A DNA stretch of 64,000 nt from Paenibacillus_D sp047238105. GTDB lineage: Bacteria > Bacillota > Bacilli > Paenibacillales > Paenibacillaceae. The stretch is from contig NZ_JBDFMD010000001.1 of the NCBI RefSeq assembly GCF_047238105.1, positions 2,356,001-2,420,000 of the forward strand, given 5' to 3'. Below, in pieces: positions 27,086-37,346 of the stretch (position 1 is its first letter; the number at the start of each line of letters is the position of its first letter). A program made the position numbers and the translations under genes. A model generated the notes under the pieces. It was not told the DNA's origin and did not search any database. It saw only the letters and a program-made list of their open reading frames with translations.

Positions 27086-28510
27086 TCATTTCATGGCAAT
27101 GCTGTCTGTCCAGGGTCCGATCTCGATATGGCCGGTTGCCGGGTCCGTCACCTTGACGCCATTGACGAACAGGTCCTCGATCTCGATATCCTCCACCCGC
27201 CGCTCCGCATCGTATCCGGCGATAAGCGACGGCACGATGCCGTTGGCGCGGCAGCGGATGCCGGAGAAACGGATACCGCGGATGCCTCTGCCCGGTACCG
27301 GGTTGTAGGCCGGATTGCGGACGACACGCAGATCCAGCAAGCGGCCCAGTTCGAACGGCTCGATGCGGATATCGCTGCAGACAATATCCCGGACCAGGTT
27401 ATTGTCGCCTGCATTGATCGCCAGACAGCCGCGATAATCCTCCTGCGGCTCGTGATGCTCCAGGATGTCCACGTTCTCGAAGCGGATCTGTTCGATGACG
27501 GCCCCCTCGCCCGTATGATCCCCGTGCGTGCCGATATTGACCGGATGCGCGACATCAGCCCACAGCACCGCGTCGCGCACTGTAATCCGGCGGGTATCGC
27601 CGCGATAGTCCCAGCGGTCCGCATAGATGGCGATACAGTCATCGCTGTTGCGCATGAAGATATCCTCGATCTCGATATCCTCGCACGCCATCATATCGAT
27701 GCCGTCCGACCAGCCGCGCGTGCTGAACGACTCGAAGTCCGAGATCCGCACGCCTCTGCACCCGCCGAGATAGATGCTGTAATGCGGCGGATCGACGACG
27801 GTGATGCCGCCGATGGAGATCGACTCGGCTGCGATCAGCCGGATGCCGCGGAACGCGGAATAGCGGCCGAAGTCCGCCAGATAGATCATCCCCCGGCCGC
27901 GTATCGACACGTCTGTGACCCGGTCGCACACGAAAGATCCGGCGACCGCCGCACCGCCCGCTACATAGGCAGAGGTACCGGACGGGAGCCGCAGCAGCAC
28001 CTCCTCGATATGGTGCGTCCCGGGGGCAAAGTACAGCATCTTCCGTACGCCGGACAACCGTCCGAGCAGCTCGTCCGTCCGATGGATGCCAGGCTCGATG
28101 AGGACGACAGCAGGGTCGGTCGGATCCGGCTGATCTTCATCGATCGCCTTGGCGATCAAGTGCAGATTGTGGAACCTGTCCCCATCGATCTCCACCGAGA
28201 GCTTCGCGGGACGGACCATCCGGAAACGGATCACGCCATCCTCGCCGAGATGCGGCCGGATGCCCCGGGCAGCGGGCCGCACCTCGACCGTGGCGGGGCG
28301 GTCCCGATGACAGACAATCTCGATCTCCACCTCCCCGGCGAAGTCAAAGCGAGCCAGTGCGGCTTCACGGACGTCGTGCATGTCCACCTTGACGTTCATC
28401 GCTTCCGCTTCCCTCCATGACCCCCCGGCACTCCGCACGCGCACGGTATAGTCCGGACTGACCGGCAGTCCCGGCGGTACGGCATAGACTTGCAGTGCTT
28501 GCGATGCCAT
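27086..28510 (-). CDS. GH28-like right-handed beta-helix glycoside hydrolase
   Basis: 474 residues, no signal peptide, therefore probably cytoplasmic. Repeating beta-helix rungs rich in Ile and Asp (IEIEDIFMRNSDDCIAIY) carry acidic residues like those of polygalacturonase-type enzymes: SDGID, then NSDD, then a GTHGDH motif in place of the usual HG. It probably cleaves an imported uronate- or related oligosaccharide; dextranase-like GH49 is a less likely alternative. The stop overlaps the ATG at 27089 by ATGA. It lies downstream of the binding-protein gene in the same operon. Confidence 0.82.
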   Translation of the reverse strand: MASQALQVYAVPPGLPVSPDYTVRVRSAGGSWREAEAMNVKVDMHDVREAALARFDFAGEVEIEIVCHRDRPATVEVRPAARGIRPHLGEDGVIRFRMVRPAKLSVEIDGDRFHNLHLIAKAIDEDQPDPTDPAVVLIEPGIHRTDELLGRLSGVRKMLYFAPGTHHIEEVLLRLPSGTSAYVAGGAAVAGSFVCDRVTDVSIRGRGMIYLADFGRYSAFRGIRLIAAESISIGGITVVDPPHYSIYLGGCRGVRISDFESFSTRGWSDGIDMMACEDIEIEDIFMRNSDDCIAIYADRWDYRGDTRRITVRDAVLWADVAHPVNIGTHGDHTGEGAVIEQIRFENVDILEHHEPQEDYRGCLAINAGDNNLVRDIVCSDIRIEPFELGRLLDLRVVRNPAYNPVPGRGIRGIRFSGIRCRANGIVPSLIAGYDAERRVEDIEIEDLFVNGVKVTDPATGHIEIGPWTDSIAMK

Positions 28511-28571
28511 CGTTCCCCTCCTTATAAGCGGCGCACGGCGCGTTGCGGCCGTGCGCCGGGTGATCCTTGCT

Positions 28572-30149
28572 CTACCGTGCTGCCTGGAACGCTTGCAATT
28601 GGGTTTGCAGCTCGGCCAGGTATTGATCCATGCCCGCCGACTTCAGCTGTTTTCGCACTTCCTCCAGATCCTTGTCGATATCGTTGCTGATCCCGGAAGC
28701 GAGCGGCTGGATGTACTGGGTTCTGACGGTCTCCAGACTCGACGTCTCGGCGGCCAGGCTCGCCGTATTGAACACGAAGCCCTCATACGGGTCGGTGCCG
28801 TTGCTCTCGGCAAGCGGGGGACCTTCTTCGTTGACGAGCTTGTTGTAGATCGCCTGCCACTCGCCGGGGTACCTCTCCTGTGGCTGCATGTAACCGTCAT
28901 GAAGTCCTGTCCAGCCCGGCTTGCGGTTCTTGTCGTCGATGCCCTCGAAGGTAACGGCGCCGTCTTTGAAGCTGTAATTCTCGCCCTCTACGCCGAATTG
29001 CAGCAGATTGTAATACGTCTGGTCCGTATGCGCCAGCTCGATCAGCTTCAGCGCCGTTTCCGCATGCGCGGAGTGCGAGCCGACGGAGATCATCGTCGTC
29101 GTACCCGCCGACATCTTCGGCAGGAACACCTTTTGCGGGTACATATCGAATACATAATCGAACCAGCCATATTCAAAATCCGGATACGTCGCTTTGAGCG
29201 CGCCGATGTACCCGTTGCTCACCGCACCGAAGTGATTGTTGAACTCCAGCGGCTTCTGGTCCGCTTTCATCAGCTCCAGCGTTTTGCTCGTTTCATTGCC
29301 TTGCGCAGCCAGGATATCATGGTCGACGATGCCGTCCTCGTACCATTGCTTCGCCTTCAGCACGACCTCCTTGTACTCCGGCGTATCGTACATACTGACA
29401 ACATTGTAAGGATCGTCGATCGGCGCTACGCCATAATATTGGGTGACCGTATGGTACGTACCTCCAGCGATCAGCGTCCACAGGTTGTCGGCGAACCGCT
29501 TGTCGTTGAGCATCGGTACGTTCGGATACGCCTCCTTGGCCTTGTACAGGTATTGCTCCAGCGTATCCAGGTCCTTGATCTCCGGCAGCCCCCACTCCTT
29601 GCGCAGGTCCTCGCGGTACAGCATGCCTTCGCCGCCCGCCCCGGGCTTGCCGTATTGCGGGATGCCATATACTTTGCCGTCGATTTGCACGCGATCCAGC
29701 GAGCCTTTGTAGTGCGCGACCAGATCCGGCGTCTGCTCCAGCAGCGGCGTCAGATCGGCAAAGGCGTTTTTGGCTGCGAAGGAGCTGAAGTCGGACCAGG
29801 CTCCGCCGACATACAGGTCGTACTCCTTGGCTACGATGGCGCGGCTGATCTGGTTCTTCTCGTCCCCCCACGGGACGAAGTCAAACCTCACTTTGGCATT
29901 AAGATCCCGGATCGTCATCTCATCCAGCAGCTTGTAGAAATTGTCCATGCCGCTCGCCGGCTCGGTCCCCATTGTGATCGCTTTCAATTCGACGATCTGC
30001 GCTGGCGGCGCCGGCTTATCTCCTCCGGTGTCGGTTCCCGGCGTCGTGCCGCCGTTATTGCCGTCGGTGGAGCAAGCGCCTGTTACCCCTACCGCTGCAG
30101 CCAGCACAGCGGTCAACATCCATCTGCTGCCTCTCTTTGCTTTCAACAC
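28572..30149 (-). CDS. Sugar ABC transporter substrate-binding lipoprotein
   Basis: 525 residues with a lipoprotein signal (lipobox VTGAC at about residues 22-26) followed by a Gly/Thr/Asp-rich linker. The fold is the large extracellular solute-binding type used with LplB/YtcP permeases (for example WGDEKNQISRAIVAKEYDLY). It lies after the two permeases and before the GH28-like gene on the minus strand, all closely spaced, so the locus is a complete importer apart from its ATPase. Confidence 0.92.
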   Translation of the reverse strand: MLKAKRGSRWMLTAVLAAAVGVTGACSTDGNNGGTTPGTDTGGDKPAPPAQIVELKAITMGTEPASGMDNFYKLLDEMTIRDLNAKVRFDFVPWGDEKNQISRAIVAKEYDLYVGGAWSDFSSFAAKNAFADLTPLLEQTPDLVAHYKGSLDRVQIDGKVYGIPQYGKPGAGGEGMLYREDLRKEWGLPEIKDLDTLEQYLYKAKEAYPNVPMLNDKRFADNLWTLIAGGTYHTVTQYYGVAPIDDPYNVVSMYDTPEYKEVVLKAKQWYEDGIVDHDILAAQGNETSKTLELMKADQKPLEFNNHFGAVSNGYIGALKATYPDFEYGWFDYVFDMYPQKVFLPKMSAGTTTMISVGSHSAHAETALKLIELAHTDQTYYNLLQFGVEGENYSFKDGAVTFEGIDDKNRKPGWTGLHDGYMQPQERYPGEWQAIYNKLVNEEGPPLAESNGTDPYEGFVFNTASLAAETSSLETVRTQYIQPLASGISNDIDKDLEEVRKQLKSAGMDQYLAELQTQLQAFQAAR

Positions 30150-30259
30150 AATCCCCTCCGTATTCGCTTCTATTCATCTATGAGTAGCCCGCTCGGCGCC
30201 GATGGACGACGCTGCGGGATAAACATCCGTCTCAGCCGGAGCGGCGCGCGCCCCGACGC

Positions 30260-31169
30260 TTAACCCTTGACACTGCCCATGACCAGTCCGCTGACAAAGT
30301 AACGCTGCGCGAACGGGTAGAACAACAACACGGGTCCCGTCGCCAGCATCGCCGTCGCTAGCTTCATCGTCTCGCTCGGCAGTTGCTCGACGATGACCTG
30401 CGAATCCCTGACCGCGTCGGTCACCCGCGAGAGCATCCGGTACAGCAGATACTGCAGCCCCCACTTATCCTTGTCGGAGATCAGATAGAGCGAGTAGCCG
30501 AACCAGTTGTTCCAGTAGCCCAGCGCGAGGAACAGGCCGATCGTCGCCATCGCCGGCTTGGAGAGCGGTACGATCAGCTGCCAGTAGATCCGGAAGTCGC
30601 CCGCGCCGTCGATCCGTGCCGATTCGATCAGCGAATGCGGGATCCCTTTGATGAAGTTGCGGAACAGGAAGACGTTGAACGGCGTCATCAGACCCGGCAG
30701 GATAATCGCCCATAGCGTGTGGTTCAGCTGCAGCACATTGGCCACGACGAGATACGTCGGGATCATGCCCCCGCTGAAAAGCGTCGTGAAGTAGACGTAG
30801 AACGCCACCTTATCGCGATGCTTGAAGTCTGGCCGGGACAGGATATAGCCGCTCATCGAGGTCGTCAAGAGGCCCAGCACCGTACCGGTGACAGTCACAT
30901 AGATCGTCACCAGGTAGGCGTTGGCAATCGTACCTCCCAGCGTCGAGAAGACGATCCGGTACGCATCCAGCGTGAACAGCTGCGGCCAGAGCGAGTATCC
31001 CTTCAGGACGACCTCCGACTCGCTGCTGAACGACCCCGACAGCATGAGCAGGAATGGCAGCACGCAAGATGGCGGCCACGGAGACGATCAGGATGGCGGC
31101 GGCGTCGAACACTTTGGTCCCCGCATCCATCCGGATCGTATTGCTTCGGTTGGTTGAGTATCGTGCCAT
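30260..31169 (-). pseudogene. Carbohydrate ABC transporter permease, YtcP type, single-base frameshift
   Basis: The N-terminus MARYSTNRSNTIRMDAGTKV (ATG 31169, AGAGTGG upstream) is in one frame. The rest (LPFLLMLSGSFSSESEVV to GLVMGSVKG) is in the next. Dropping one base near 31064-31075 joins VSVAAI to CVLPFLLMLSG and gives 302 residues, the usual family length. The EAA loop (ESARIDGAGDFRIYWQLIVP) and C-terminal signature are intact. In the intact form it pairs with the permease at 31195. The reading error could be in the sequence rather than the cell. Confidence 0.8.
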
Positions 31170-31194
31170 GGTTGATCCACTCTTTCCGGTATAT

Positions 31195-32160
31195 TCAGAA
31201 TAACGCGTTGTCTCTGTCGACCTTGCGGACGATGCCATTGACGGTCAGGATCAGGATCAGTCCGAAGACCGATTGATAGAGGCCGGCCGCCGTCCCGAGG
31301 CCCATACTGAAGTTCACCGTCAGGGAACGGTATACATACGTATCGATAATATCGGTCACATTGAGCAGCAGCCCGTTGTTGCCGACCAGATTCCAGAACA
31401 GGTCGAACTGCCCGCGCATGATCCCTCCTACCGCGAACAGGACCAGGATGATCAGCGTCGGCTTGAGCAGCGGCAGCGTGATGTAGCGTATCCGCTTCCA
31501 TTTGGAGGCGCCGTCTACGTAGGCCGCCTCATAGATGCTCTCGTCGATCCCCATGATCGCCGCAAGATAGATGACCGTTCCGTAGCCCAGCCCTTTCCAT
31601 ACCTCGACTAATACGATGATGAACGGCCACACCTCGGGTGTCTTGTAGAAATCGAACCTCTCGAAGCCGAGCGTCGTAATCAGATTATTCATCACGCCAT
31701 AGTTGAAGTTGAACAGATTGTACGCAATCGAGCCGACGACGACCATCGAGACGAAGTAGGGCATGAACATCATCGTCTGGCTGACCCTTACGAACTTGCG
31801 ATAGGTCAGCTCCCGCAGCAGCACGGCGAGCGCGATCTGGCATACATTGCTGAGGACGATAAAAGCGACATTATACAGTATCGTGTTGCGCGTCAGCTTC
31901 CATATGATCGAGTCCATGCCGCCGCGGAACAAAAACTCGAAGTTTTTGAGCCCGACGAACGGACTGAACAGCCCTTTGCTGAAATCATAATCGGTAAATG
32001 CATTATACAAGCCCACCATCGGAAAATAGCTGAACAGCGTAAAAAACAGCAGCAGCGGCACCAGCATGATGTAATAGGTCTTGTGCGCTCGCAGATCGGC
32101 TAACAGCCGTCCTCTGCGGTGAAGCGCTTTCTCGGATACGGTCACAGTTGGTTCCGCCAT
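31195..32160 (-). CDS. Carbohydrate ABC transporter permease, LplB type
   Basis: 321 residues, start ATG 32160 with AGGGGGAG upstream. Hydrophobic segments begin about residue 35 (YYIMLVPLLLFFTLFSYFP) and the EAA loop is EAAYVDGASKWKRIRYITLP. It is the first gene of the operon that continues through the second permease, the binding protein, the GH28-like enzyme and the giant SLH protein. Upstream on the minus strand TAAAAT lies 17 bp from a TAGTCT, a weak promoter resembling the activator-dependent ones elsewhere in the window, but no AGTCG repeats are present. Confidence 0.92.
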   Translation of the reverse strand: MAEPTVTVSEKALHRRGRLLADLRAHKTYYIMLVPLLLFFTLFSYFPMVGLYNAFTDYDFSKGLFSPFVGLKNFEFLFRGGMDSIIWKLTRNTILYNVAFIVLSNVCQIALAVLLRELTYRKFVRVSQTMMFMPYFVSMVVVGSIAYNLFNFNYGVMNNLITTLGFERFDFYKTPEVWPFIIVLVEVWKGLGYGTVIYLAAIMGIDESIYEAAYVDGASKWKRIRYITLPLLKPTLIILVLFAVGGIMRGQFDLFWNLVGNNGLLLNVTDIIDTYVYRSLTVNFSMGLGTAAGLYQSVFGLILILTVNGIVRKVDRDNALF

Positions 32161-32294
32161 CGTAACTCCCCCTCTCCTCTAAGTTTTTCCGCTATCCTTA
32201 TTTTACGGCTGGTCCGTCCGCGAGACTATCGCAATATTCCAAGATTTCTTGTACTTACTGAGGAAATGCGCGATAAAACACGCCCGGAAAACAC

Positions 32295-32321
32295 AAAAAA
32301 GCGGGGATCCCTCATCCCCGC
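32295..32321 (-). terminator. Terminator overlapping the sensor kinase stop codon
   Basis: On the minus strand GCGGGGAT-loop-ATCCCCGC is followed by TTTTTT. The kinase stop (32312-32314) lies inside the hairpin, so the stem includes the last codons. Confidence 0.85.
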
Positions 32322-34069
32322 TTCTCCCGCTCGTCAAGAACGACAGGTACATCGATCAAGACGCTTGCGCCCTGGCCTGCCTTGCTCTCGAACCGCAGGG
32401 ACTGGCTCTCGCCATAATACAGCTCCAGCCGCTTGCCGATGTTGGACAAGCCATACCCGCTGCCCTTGCGGGCCGCGCCCGGCCTCCCGCTCCCCCCTGA
32501 TCCAAAGCCGACGCCGTCATCCGCCACTTGCAGCTTAAGACGCCCATGATAGATCCCGCCCCGGATCGCGATGACGCCGCTGCCTTCCGGCTTCTCGAGA
32601 ATCCCGTGGACGATGGCGTTCTCCACCAGCGGCTGCAGCGTGATCTTCGGCAGCATGCAGATCATGGCATTCTCATCCACATCGATCTCCAGACGGATCC
32701 GGTTCTTAAAACGCTTGTTCTGGATCTCCATGTAGATGCTGCATAGCCGCAGTTCGTCCCGCAGCGTGACGAAGTCCTCGCCTTTGTTCAGGATGAGCTT
32801 GTAGTAATCCGACAGCGCATAGACGACCTGCTGGATATTGCTGCGTTCGTCCCGGAGCGCCATCCAGTTCAGCATGTCCAGCGTGTTGTACAAGAAATGC
32901 GGATTTATCTGCGACTGCAGTGCCTTTAGCTCGGCCCCGGTCTTCTCCTGACCGAGCCGGAACTGCTCGTCCATCAGCTCCTGCACGCTGTGGATCATGT
33001 AATTGTAACTGGATACCAGCTGGCCGATCTCATCCTCGCGCGGCTCGATATCCAGCAGATTAAGTCTGCCCTGGCGCACCTGACTCATCTTGTTCATCAG
33101 CAGGAAGACGCGCCTCGTCACCGACCGGGCAATCATGACGATCAACGCCAGCAAGGCGATACAGATGCCCGCATAGATCGCGATCAGTTGCATCCGGACA
33201 TGGGTAACAGCCTCCATCGCCGAGCGCTGGGACATGACCGACACCAGGTAGAGCCCCGTCGTGCCCAGCTGCTGTTCCCGGGCCAGATAGGTGCCGCTCG
33301 CAAGCCGCACCTCGACGAACCGGCCGCCGCTGTCCAGCCGCTCCGGCAGCCGCATCCGCGCCAGCTCGGCATCGCCGCTGCTGGCCACCACCTCGCGCGT
33401 CTCCGTCTCCAGATAGACCACCTGCTCCGGCACCGACTTGCTCATCGTCCGGCTCAGCTGCCCGCGGTCGATACTGATCGCCACGATTCCCACGGATTCG
33501 GTATAGTTGTTGGGATTCCATAGCAGCCGCCCCAACGTCAGATAGCTGGACGCCCCGCCCCACCTCGTCTCTTCGTACAGCACCCAGGTCGGTTTGCCGC
33601 GATTGGCATGGATGTGGTGCGCCCACGACTTATCGGCGATCGCCGTATACGGTCGGAACAGCGCATCTGCTCCCGTCACCACGAACTCGTCGTTGACGAA
33701 GTAGATGATCTTGTCCAGCTCGGTGTTGGATTCGAGGATGCGGGTATAGGAGTAGATGTTGTCGAAGACAGCCAGCTGCTCCGGCACGCGCATCTCGTCC
33801 GGCTTGCGCGAGAGCACCGTCTGAATGTCCTTGTTGACGATAATCATCGACGAGATCTCCTCGATATGCGAGAAGGTGCTGGAGAGCGCAGTCAGCGTCT
33901 GCTCATAATTGCGGTTCGCCGAGTAGCTCTGACCTTCGGTCAGCGACTTGTGGATCTCGTTGTAGGAGATGAAGAAGGTGATGACGAGCGGCACGATGCC
34001 GATCGCCGCGAAGAGGACGATCAGCTTGCGCTTGAGCGACAGATCGCGCAGCCAGGAAGGCGCTCTCAT
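32312..34069 (-). CDS. YesM-type sensor histidine kinase
   Basis: 585 residues from ATG 34069, which overlaps the TGA of the response-regulator gene by four bases. Order: transmembrane segment (about 15-37), extracellular cache-like sensor domain, second membrane segment (about 280-300), HAMP, His_kinase domain with the phospho-acceptor motif SQINPHFLYNTLDMLNW, and an HATPase_c domain (DDGVGFGSGG, then GYGLSNIGKRLELYYG). It should sense an extracellular sugar or binding-protein state and phosphorylate the regulator encoded just upstream (34066-35568). Confidence 0.93.
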   Translation of the reverse strand: MRAPSWLRDLSLKRKLIVLFAAIGIVPLVITFFISYNEIHKSLTEGQSYSANRNYEQTLTALSSTFSHIEEISSMIIVNKDIQTVLSRKPDEMRVPEQLAVFDNIYSYTRILESNTELDKIIYFVNDEFVVTGADALFRPYTAIADKSWAHHIHANRGKPTWVLYEETRWGGASSYLTLGRLLWNPNNYTESVGIVAISIDRGQLSRTMSKSVPEQVVYLETETREVVASSGDAELARMRLPERLDSGGRFVEVRLASGTYLAREQQLGTTGLYLVSVMSQRSAMEAVTHVRMQLIAIYAGICIALLALIVMIARSVTRRVFLLMNKMSQVRQGRLNLLDIEPREDEIGQLVSSYNYMIHSVQELMDEQFRLGQEKTGAELKALQSQINPHFLYNTLDMLNWMALRDERSNIQQVVYALSDYYKLILNKGEDFVTLRDELRLCSIYMEIQNKRFKNRIRLEIDVDENAMICMLPKITLQPLVENAIVHGILEKPEGSGVIAIRGGIYHGRLKLQVADDGVGFGSGGSGRPGAARKGSGYGLSNIGKRLELYYGESQSLRFESKAGQGASVLIDVPVVLDEREKRG

Positions 34070-35568
34070 GACTCCTGCGCCTTCTTGTATTCGACAGGCG
34101 AGTACCCGGTCGCCGCCTTGAACGCCTTGGCAAAGTAGCTGGCACTCGCATAGCCGCAACGGCCGGCAACCTCCTGCATCCGGCAGTGCCCGCTCGCGAT
34201 CAGCTTCCTGGCCGCCTCGATCCGGTAGTCGCTGATGTACTGCTTGATCGTATGCCCGGTCTCCTGCTTGAACAATACGCTCAGATGCGCCGACGACAGA
34301 TGCACGACCCCGGCAATCTCGGCCAGCTCCAGGTCTGCCCGGCTGTAATGCAGCGCCACATACCGGATCACTTCCTGCACGAGCCGGGAATAGCCGGACA
34401 GCCGCTCCGCTTCCGCCACATACCGCTCAGCCAGCTGACACATGTAGCTGCGCACGTCCGCCAGCGTCATGCAGGCGCGCAGCGACGTGTACGGATCGCT
34501 GTATTCCGGCTGCTCGCGCAGCAGGACGCATCCCTCCAGCAGCGCCTCCGCCAGCGATGCGCAGCTATCGGCGACCCGGTCCGGCATCGGCGACCGCCGC
34601 TTGGCAAACCCGTCGCACAGCTCCCCGAACCAGTGCGGCAACTGCTCCTGATGATCGCGAATAAGCCGGTAGAGCTCAGGCAGCAGGCTGGGCAGCCGCT
34701 CATCCTCCACCCTCTCGCCATCGTCATAGCGAAAGCAGCGCTGCTCCGGTGCGTAGAAAGCGAGCGCCGCTGCCTGACGTGCGGTCTCGCCGCTCCGGGA
34801 TACGCCCTCCAGGTCGCTTGCGGTCTGACCGATGCCTGTCACTGCGTCAAGGAACTCGACGGCAAAGGCGGACATCAGATAATCGATCCGCCGCCCAGCC
34901 TTGGCATCGTAAGCGACGATAAGCTCCGTTTGTCCATTTTCTTCATCATGCATGATGACCTCGCAGCCGTGCTCTCTCCAAAATCCGGCTGCCAGATCAT
35001 GCTTGCCGGCTTCCCCGTTGAAGGGGAAAAGCTCCCGCAGTACAACAACTGTATACGCCTGATCGGCTGGAAAACCCGTCTCCCTGCAGAGCTTTGCCAT
35101 ACGCTCGCGCTCAGCGCCCCGCAGCAGCAGCGCCGCCAGCTGCCGCCGCTGCAGCGCTACCTTCTCCTCCTTGATGCTGTCCTGCTGCTGATGCGTCTCC
35201 AACTGGTGGATCGCCTTGACGATCGCCTGCTCCACCTCCTGCAGCTTGAGCGGCTTCTCGATGAAGTCGACAGCCGAGAGCTTGATCGCGCTCCGGAGAT
35301 AGTCGACGTCCATGTACCCGCTCATGAACAGCAGCCGGCTGTCCGGACAGAGCCGGACCAGCTTCTCCGCGAATGCGATTCCGTTCAACCGGGGCATCCG
35401 GATGTCAGTCAGGACGACTTCCGGCCGCTCGCTTGCAGCGATCCGGATCGCTTCCATCCCGTCCCGGGCCTGCAGCACCTCGGAGATGCCGAGACTGGCC
35501 CACGGAAGGGTCTCCACGAGCCCCTCCCGCGTATAATCATCATCGTCTGCAATCAGCAATCGCACCAC
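34066..35568 (-). CDS. YesN-type response regulator (receiver plus AraC HTH)
   Basis: 500 residues. The receiver domain begins RLLIADDDDYTREGL with acceptor Asp in VLTDIRMPRLNG. A long middle region has no recognised motif. The C-terminal AraC domain reads LAEIAGVVHLSSAHLSVLFK...GYASASYFAKAFKAATGYSP. It is probably the transcriptional activator of the transport operon starting at 32160, working with the kinase that overlaps it. Here the regulator precedes the kinase, the reverse of the other two pairs in the window. GTG 35568 or the next GTG may be the start. Confidence 0.93.
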   Translation of the reverse strand: MVRLLIADDDDYTREGLVETLPWASLGISEVLQARDGMEAIRIAASERPEVVLTDIRMPRLNGIAFAEKLVRLCPDSRLLFMSGYMDVDYLRSAIKLSAVDFIEKPLKLQEVEQAIVKAIHQLETHQQQDSIKEEKVALQRRQLAALLLRGAERERMAKLCRETGFPADQAYTVVVLRELFPFNGEAGKHDLAAGFWREHGCEVIMHDEENGQTELIVAYDAKAGRRIDYLMSAFAVEFLDAVTGIGQTASDLEGVSRSGETARQAAALAFYAPEQRCFRYDDGERVEDERLPSLLPELYRLIRDHQEQLPHWFGELCDGFAKRRSPMPDRVADSCASLAEALLEGCVLLREQPEYSDPYTSLRACMTLADVRSYMCQLAERYVAEAERLSGYSRLVQEVIRYVALHYSRADLELAEIAGVVHLSSAHLSVLFKQETGHTIKQYISDYRIEAARKLIASGHCRMQEVAGRCGYASASYFAKAFKAATGYSPVEYKKAQES

Positions 35569-35669
35569 TTGTTCTCGCCCCGCTTTGCTACAGTCTCTTG
35601 TCGTCTAAGTTTAATAACCCTTATGCCGGATTGCAACCGGAATTTCCATGCGCACGCTTACTCCCCCGT

Positions 35670-37346
35670 TTAAGGCACAGGGACCAACTGCCACTGCTGG
35701 TTGCTGCCCAATATATATCTCCACTGCTTGAGCGCTACACCTTCCGCTGTAGAGCTGCCCGGCACGTCAACGGGTTTATTGGAATGCGCCGGCGTGATCC
35801 GGTAGTATCCTCCCCCCGTCGGCAGAAAGGCAAAACGCTGGTTGTCCGCGCCGCTATAATTCCAGATGATGAAGCTGGCGCTGTGCAGGTGAGAAGCGCT
35901 TGCGACATCGAGCGCCCGGCCGCTCTGCGCATTGCGGACACTATATTGGCCTCCCCCCAGGTGCGTCACGTTCCAGTGCTGATTGGCCGAGCCGGTGTAC
36001 GTGGACTTCCTGACCACCGCTCCGTCGCTCGTACCTGCCGCCTCCATCACCTTGCCGTCCAGCCGGAGGACGAACCGGTATGTTCCGTCCGGGATATTGC
36101 CCTGCGGGAGCACGGCTGAGCCTCCGCCTCCCGGCGGTCTCGTATATAGCAGCGTACCGAAGCCCAGCTCGTCAAAGGAGGACGGACTGCTGCTGACCGG
36201 CCCGCCCTCAGGTCTGGTCATGCCTGCTGCAGCAGCGATATTGGGTACAGACAGGCCTTTGCGGTTGGCATAGTGATTGTAGAGCATCTCCCAGATCGGA
36301 CGCATCGCGTAGCGTCCCGAATCCGAGATGACGGTCTGCGTCTGCACAGAGCCATTGACACCGCTGCCCCACTCATACGTGGAGAAAGGCACGGTGTTGC
36401 TGCCGATATTGTAACGCGCGACGTATTCGGCCGCCCGCATCAGGCGGTTATTGGCCCAGCCATAGAGGTCATCGCCCTGGTTCCAGGCCATCTCCGCGAT
36501 CGCAGCCATCAGCCCGACGCCCATCAGCGTATGCGGCTGATCCCGTCCGGACTCCTGCCACTGCGCCAGGCCGTTGGGATGAAGATAGGGGATGGCATTG
36601 TAGATCGAGCCGTTGCCTAGCCCGTGCTTGAAGTATTCGAGTCCGATGTCGTAGATGTCCCGGCGGTCGCAGAATATGCCGATGGCGACTGTGGCGGCCA
36701 TATTGCTAAGATCCCAGTTGGCCCAGTAATTTTGAATATAGGCCCCGTTATGATCGACGCCGTATTCGTTGCCCAGCAAGAACAGTTCATTCCGCTGCTT
36801 GTAGAACACATCCAGCAGCATGTCCTGCATCTGCGTCACATGAAACCCCGGGTACCCTCTCATGATCTCAGCGGCATTGGCCAGTTGGTAGCCCTGCAGT
36901 CCGGCTGCCAGATAGCGGTCGGCATTGCCGTTGATGGCGGTAAGCGTGGATGACCAGGCATTGAGGATATCGCGGGCGGTATCACCGTGCGCCGTGCTGC
37001 CGCTGATCTTCCAGCGCAAGGCCGTCTGATAGGCGCGGGCAGCGTCTGTATGCAAGAGGCCGTTATTGGCACCCTCGCCGCCCCGGACGATAATCGAGGT
37101 CGCTCGCGGCGTCCAGCCGGAAGAGGATAAGGGACTGTTAACCAGCTGATGCCAGCCGTCCAGATAAGGCTGGGTACCGGCGTTGACCATCTGGGTCATC
37201 CGCGTGAAGTCGACCTGGGTATGAAGCAGGCCGGGATGCACAAAGAGATTGGCAGCGTGTACTATAGAATGAGGCCCCCCGACCCCGCCTGTCTGGCCAA
37301 CGAGAAGGGTGAGCAAGACGGAAAGCAAGACGAACTTCTTCAGCAC
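35670..37346 (-). CDS. Secreted alginate-lyase-family protein with C-terminal ricin-type lectin domain
   Basis: 558 residues. Signal peptide about residues 1-32 (VLLSVLLTLLVGQTGG). Residues about 60-360 resemble the alpha/alpha-barrel alginate lyase family (for example RGGEGANNGLLHTDAARAYQ, NYWANWDLSNMAATVAIGIF). Residues about 415-558 form a ricin B/CBM13 trefoil with QxW repeats (NQHWNVTHLGG, NQRFAF, NQQWQLVP). It probably depolymerises a uronic-acid-containing polysaccharide outside the cell, such as alginate or glucuronan; the substrate is not settled. It is transcribed separately from the response regulator at 35568. Confidence 0.82.
   Translation of the reverse strand: MLKKFVLLSVLLTLLVGQTGGVGGPHSIVHAANLFVHPGLLHTQVDFTRMTQMVNAGTQPYLDGWHQLVNSPLSSSGWTPRATSIIVRGGEGANNGLLHTDAARAYQTALRWKISGSTAHGDTARDILNAWSSTLTAINGNADRYLAAGLQGYQLANAAEIMRGYPGFHVTQMQDMLLDVFYKQRNELFLLGNEYGVDHNGAYIQNYWANWDLSNMAATVAIGIFCDRRDIYDIGLEYFKHGLGNGSIYNAIPYLHPNGLAQWQESGRDQPHTLMGVGLMAAIAEMAWNQGDDLYGWANNRLMRAAEYVARYNIGSNTVPFSTYEWGSGVNGSVQTQTVISDSGRYAMRPIWEMLYNHYANRKGLSVPNIAAAAGMTRPEGGPVSSSPSSFDELGFGTLLYTRPPGGGGSAVLPQGNIPDGTYRFVLRLDGKVMEAAGTSDGAVVRKSTYTGSANQHWNVTHLGGGQYSVRNAQSGRALDVASASHLHSASFIIWNYSGADNQRFAFLPTGGGYYRITPAHSNKPVDVPGSSTAEGVALKQWRYILGSNQQWQLVPVP

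Noticed and set aside
28551..30263. A 570-residue plus-strand reading frame opposite the binding protein
   Set aside because: Covers a confident lipoprotein gene on the other strand and has no domain.
32161..32290. AGTCG-type activator repeats at the 32160 operon
   Set aside because: A TAGTCT with a TAAAAT 17 bp away resembles the regulon promoters, but the fixed AGTCG half-sites are missing.
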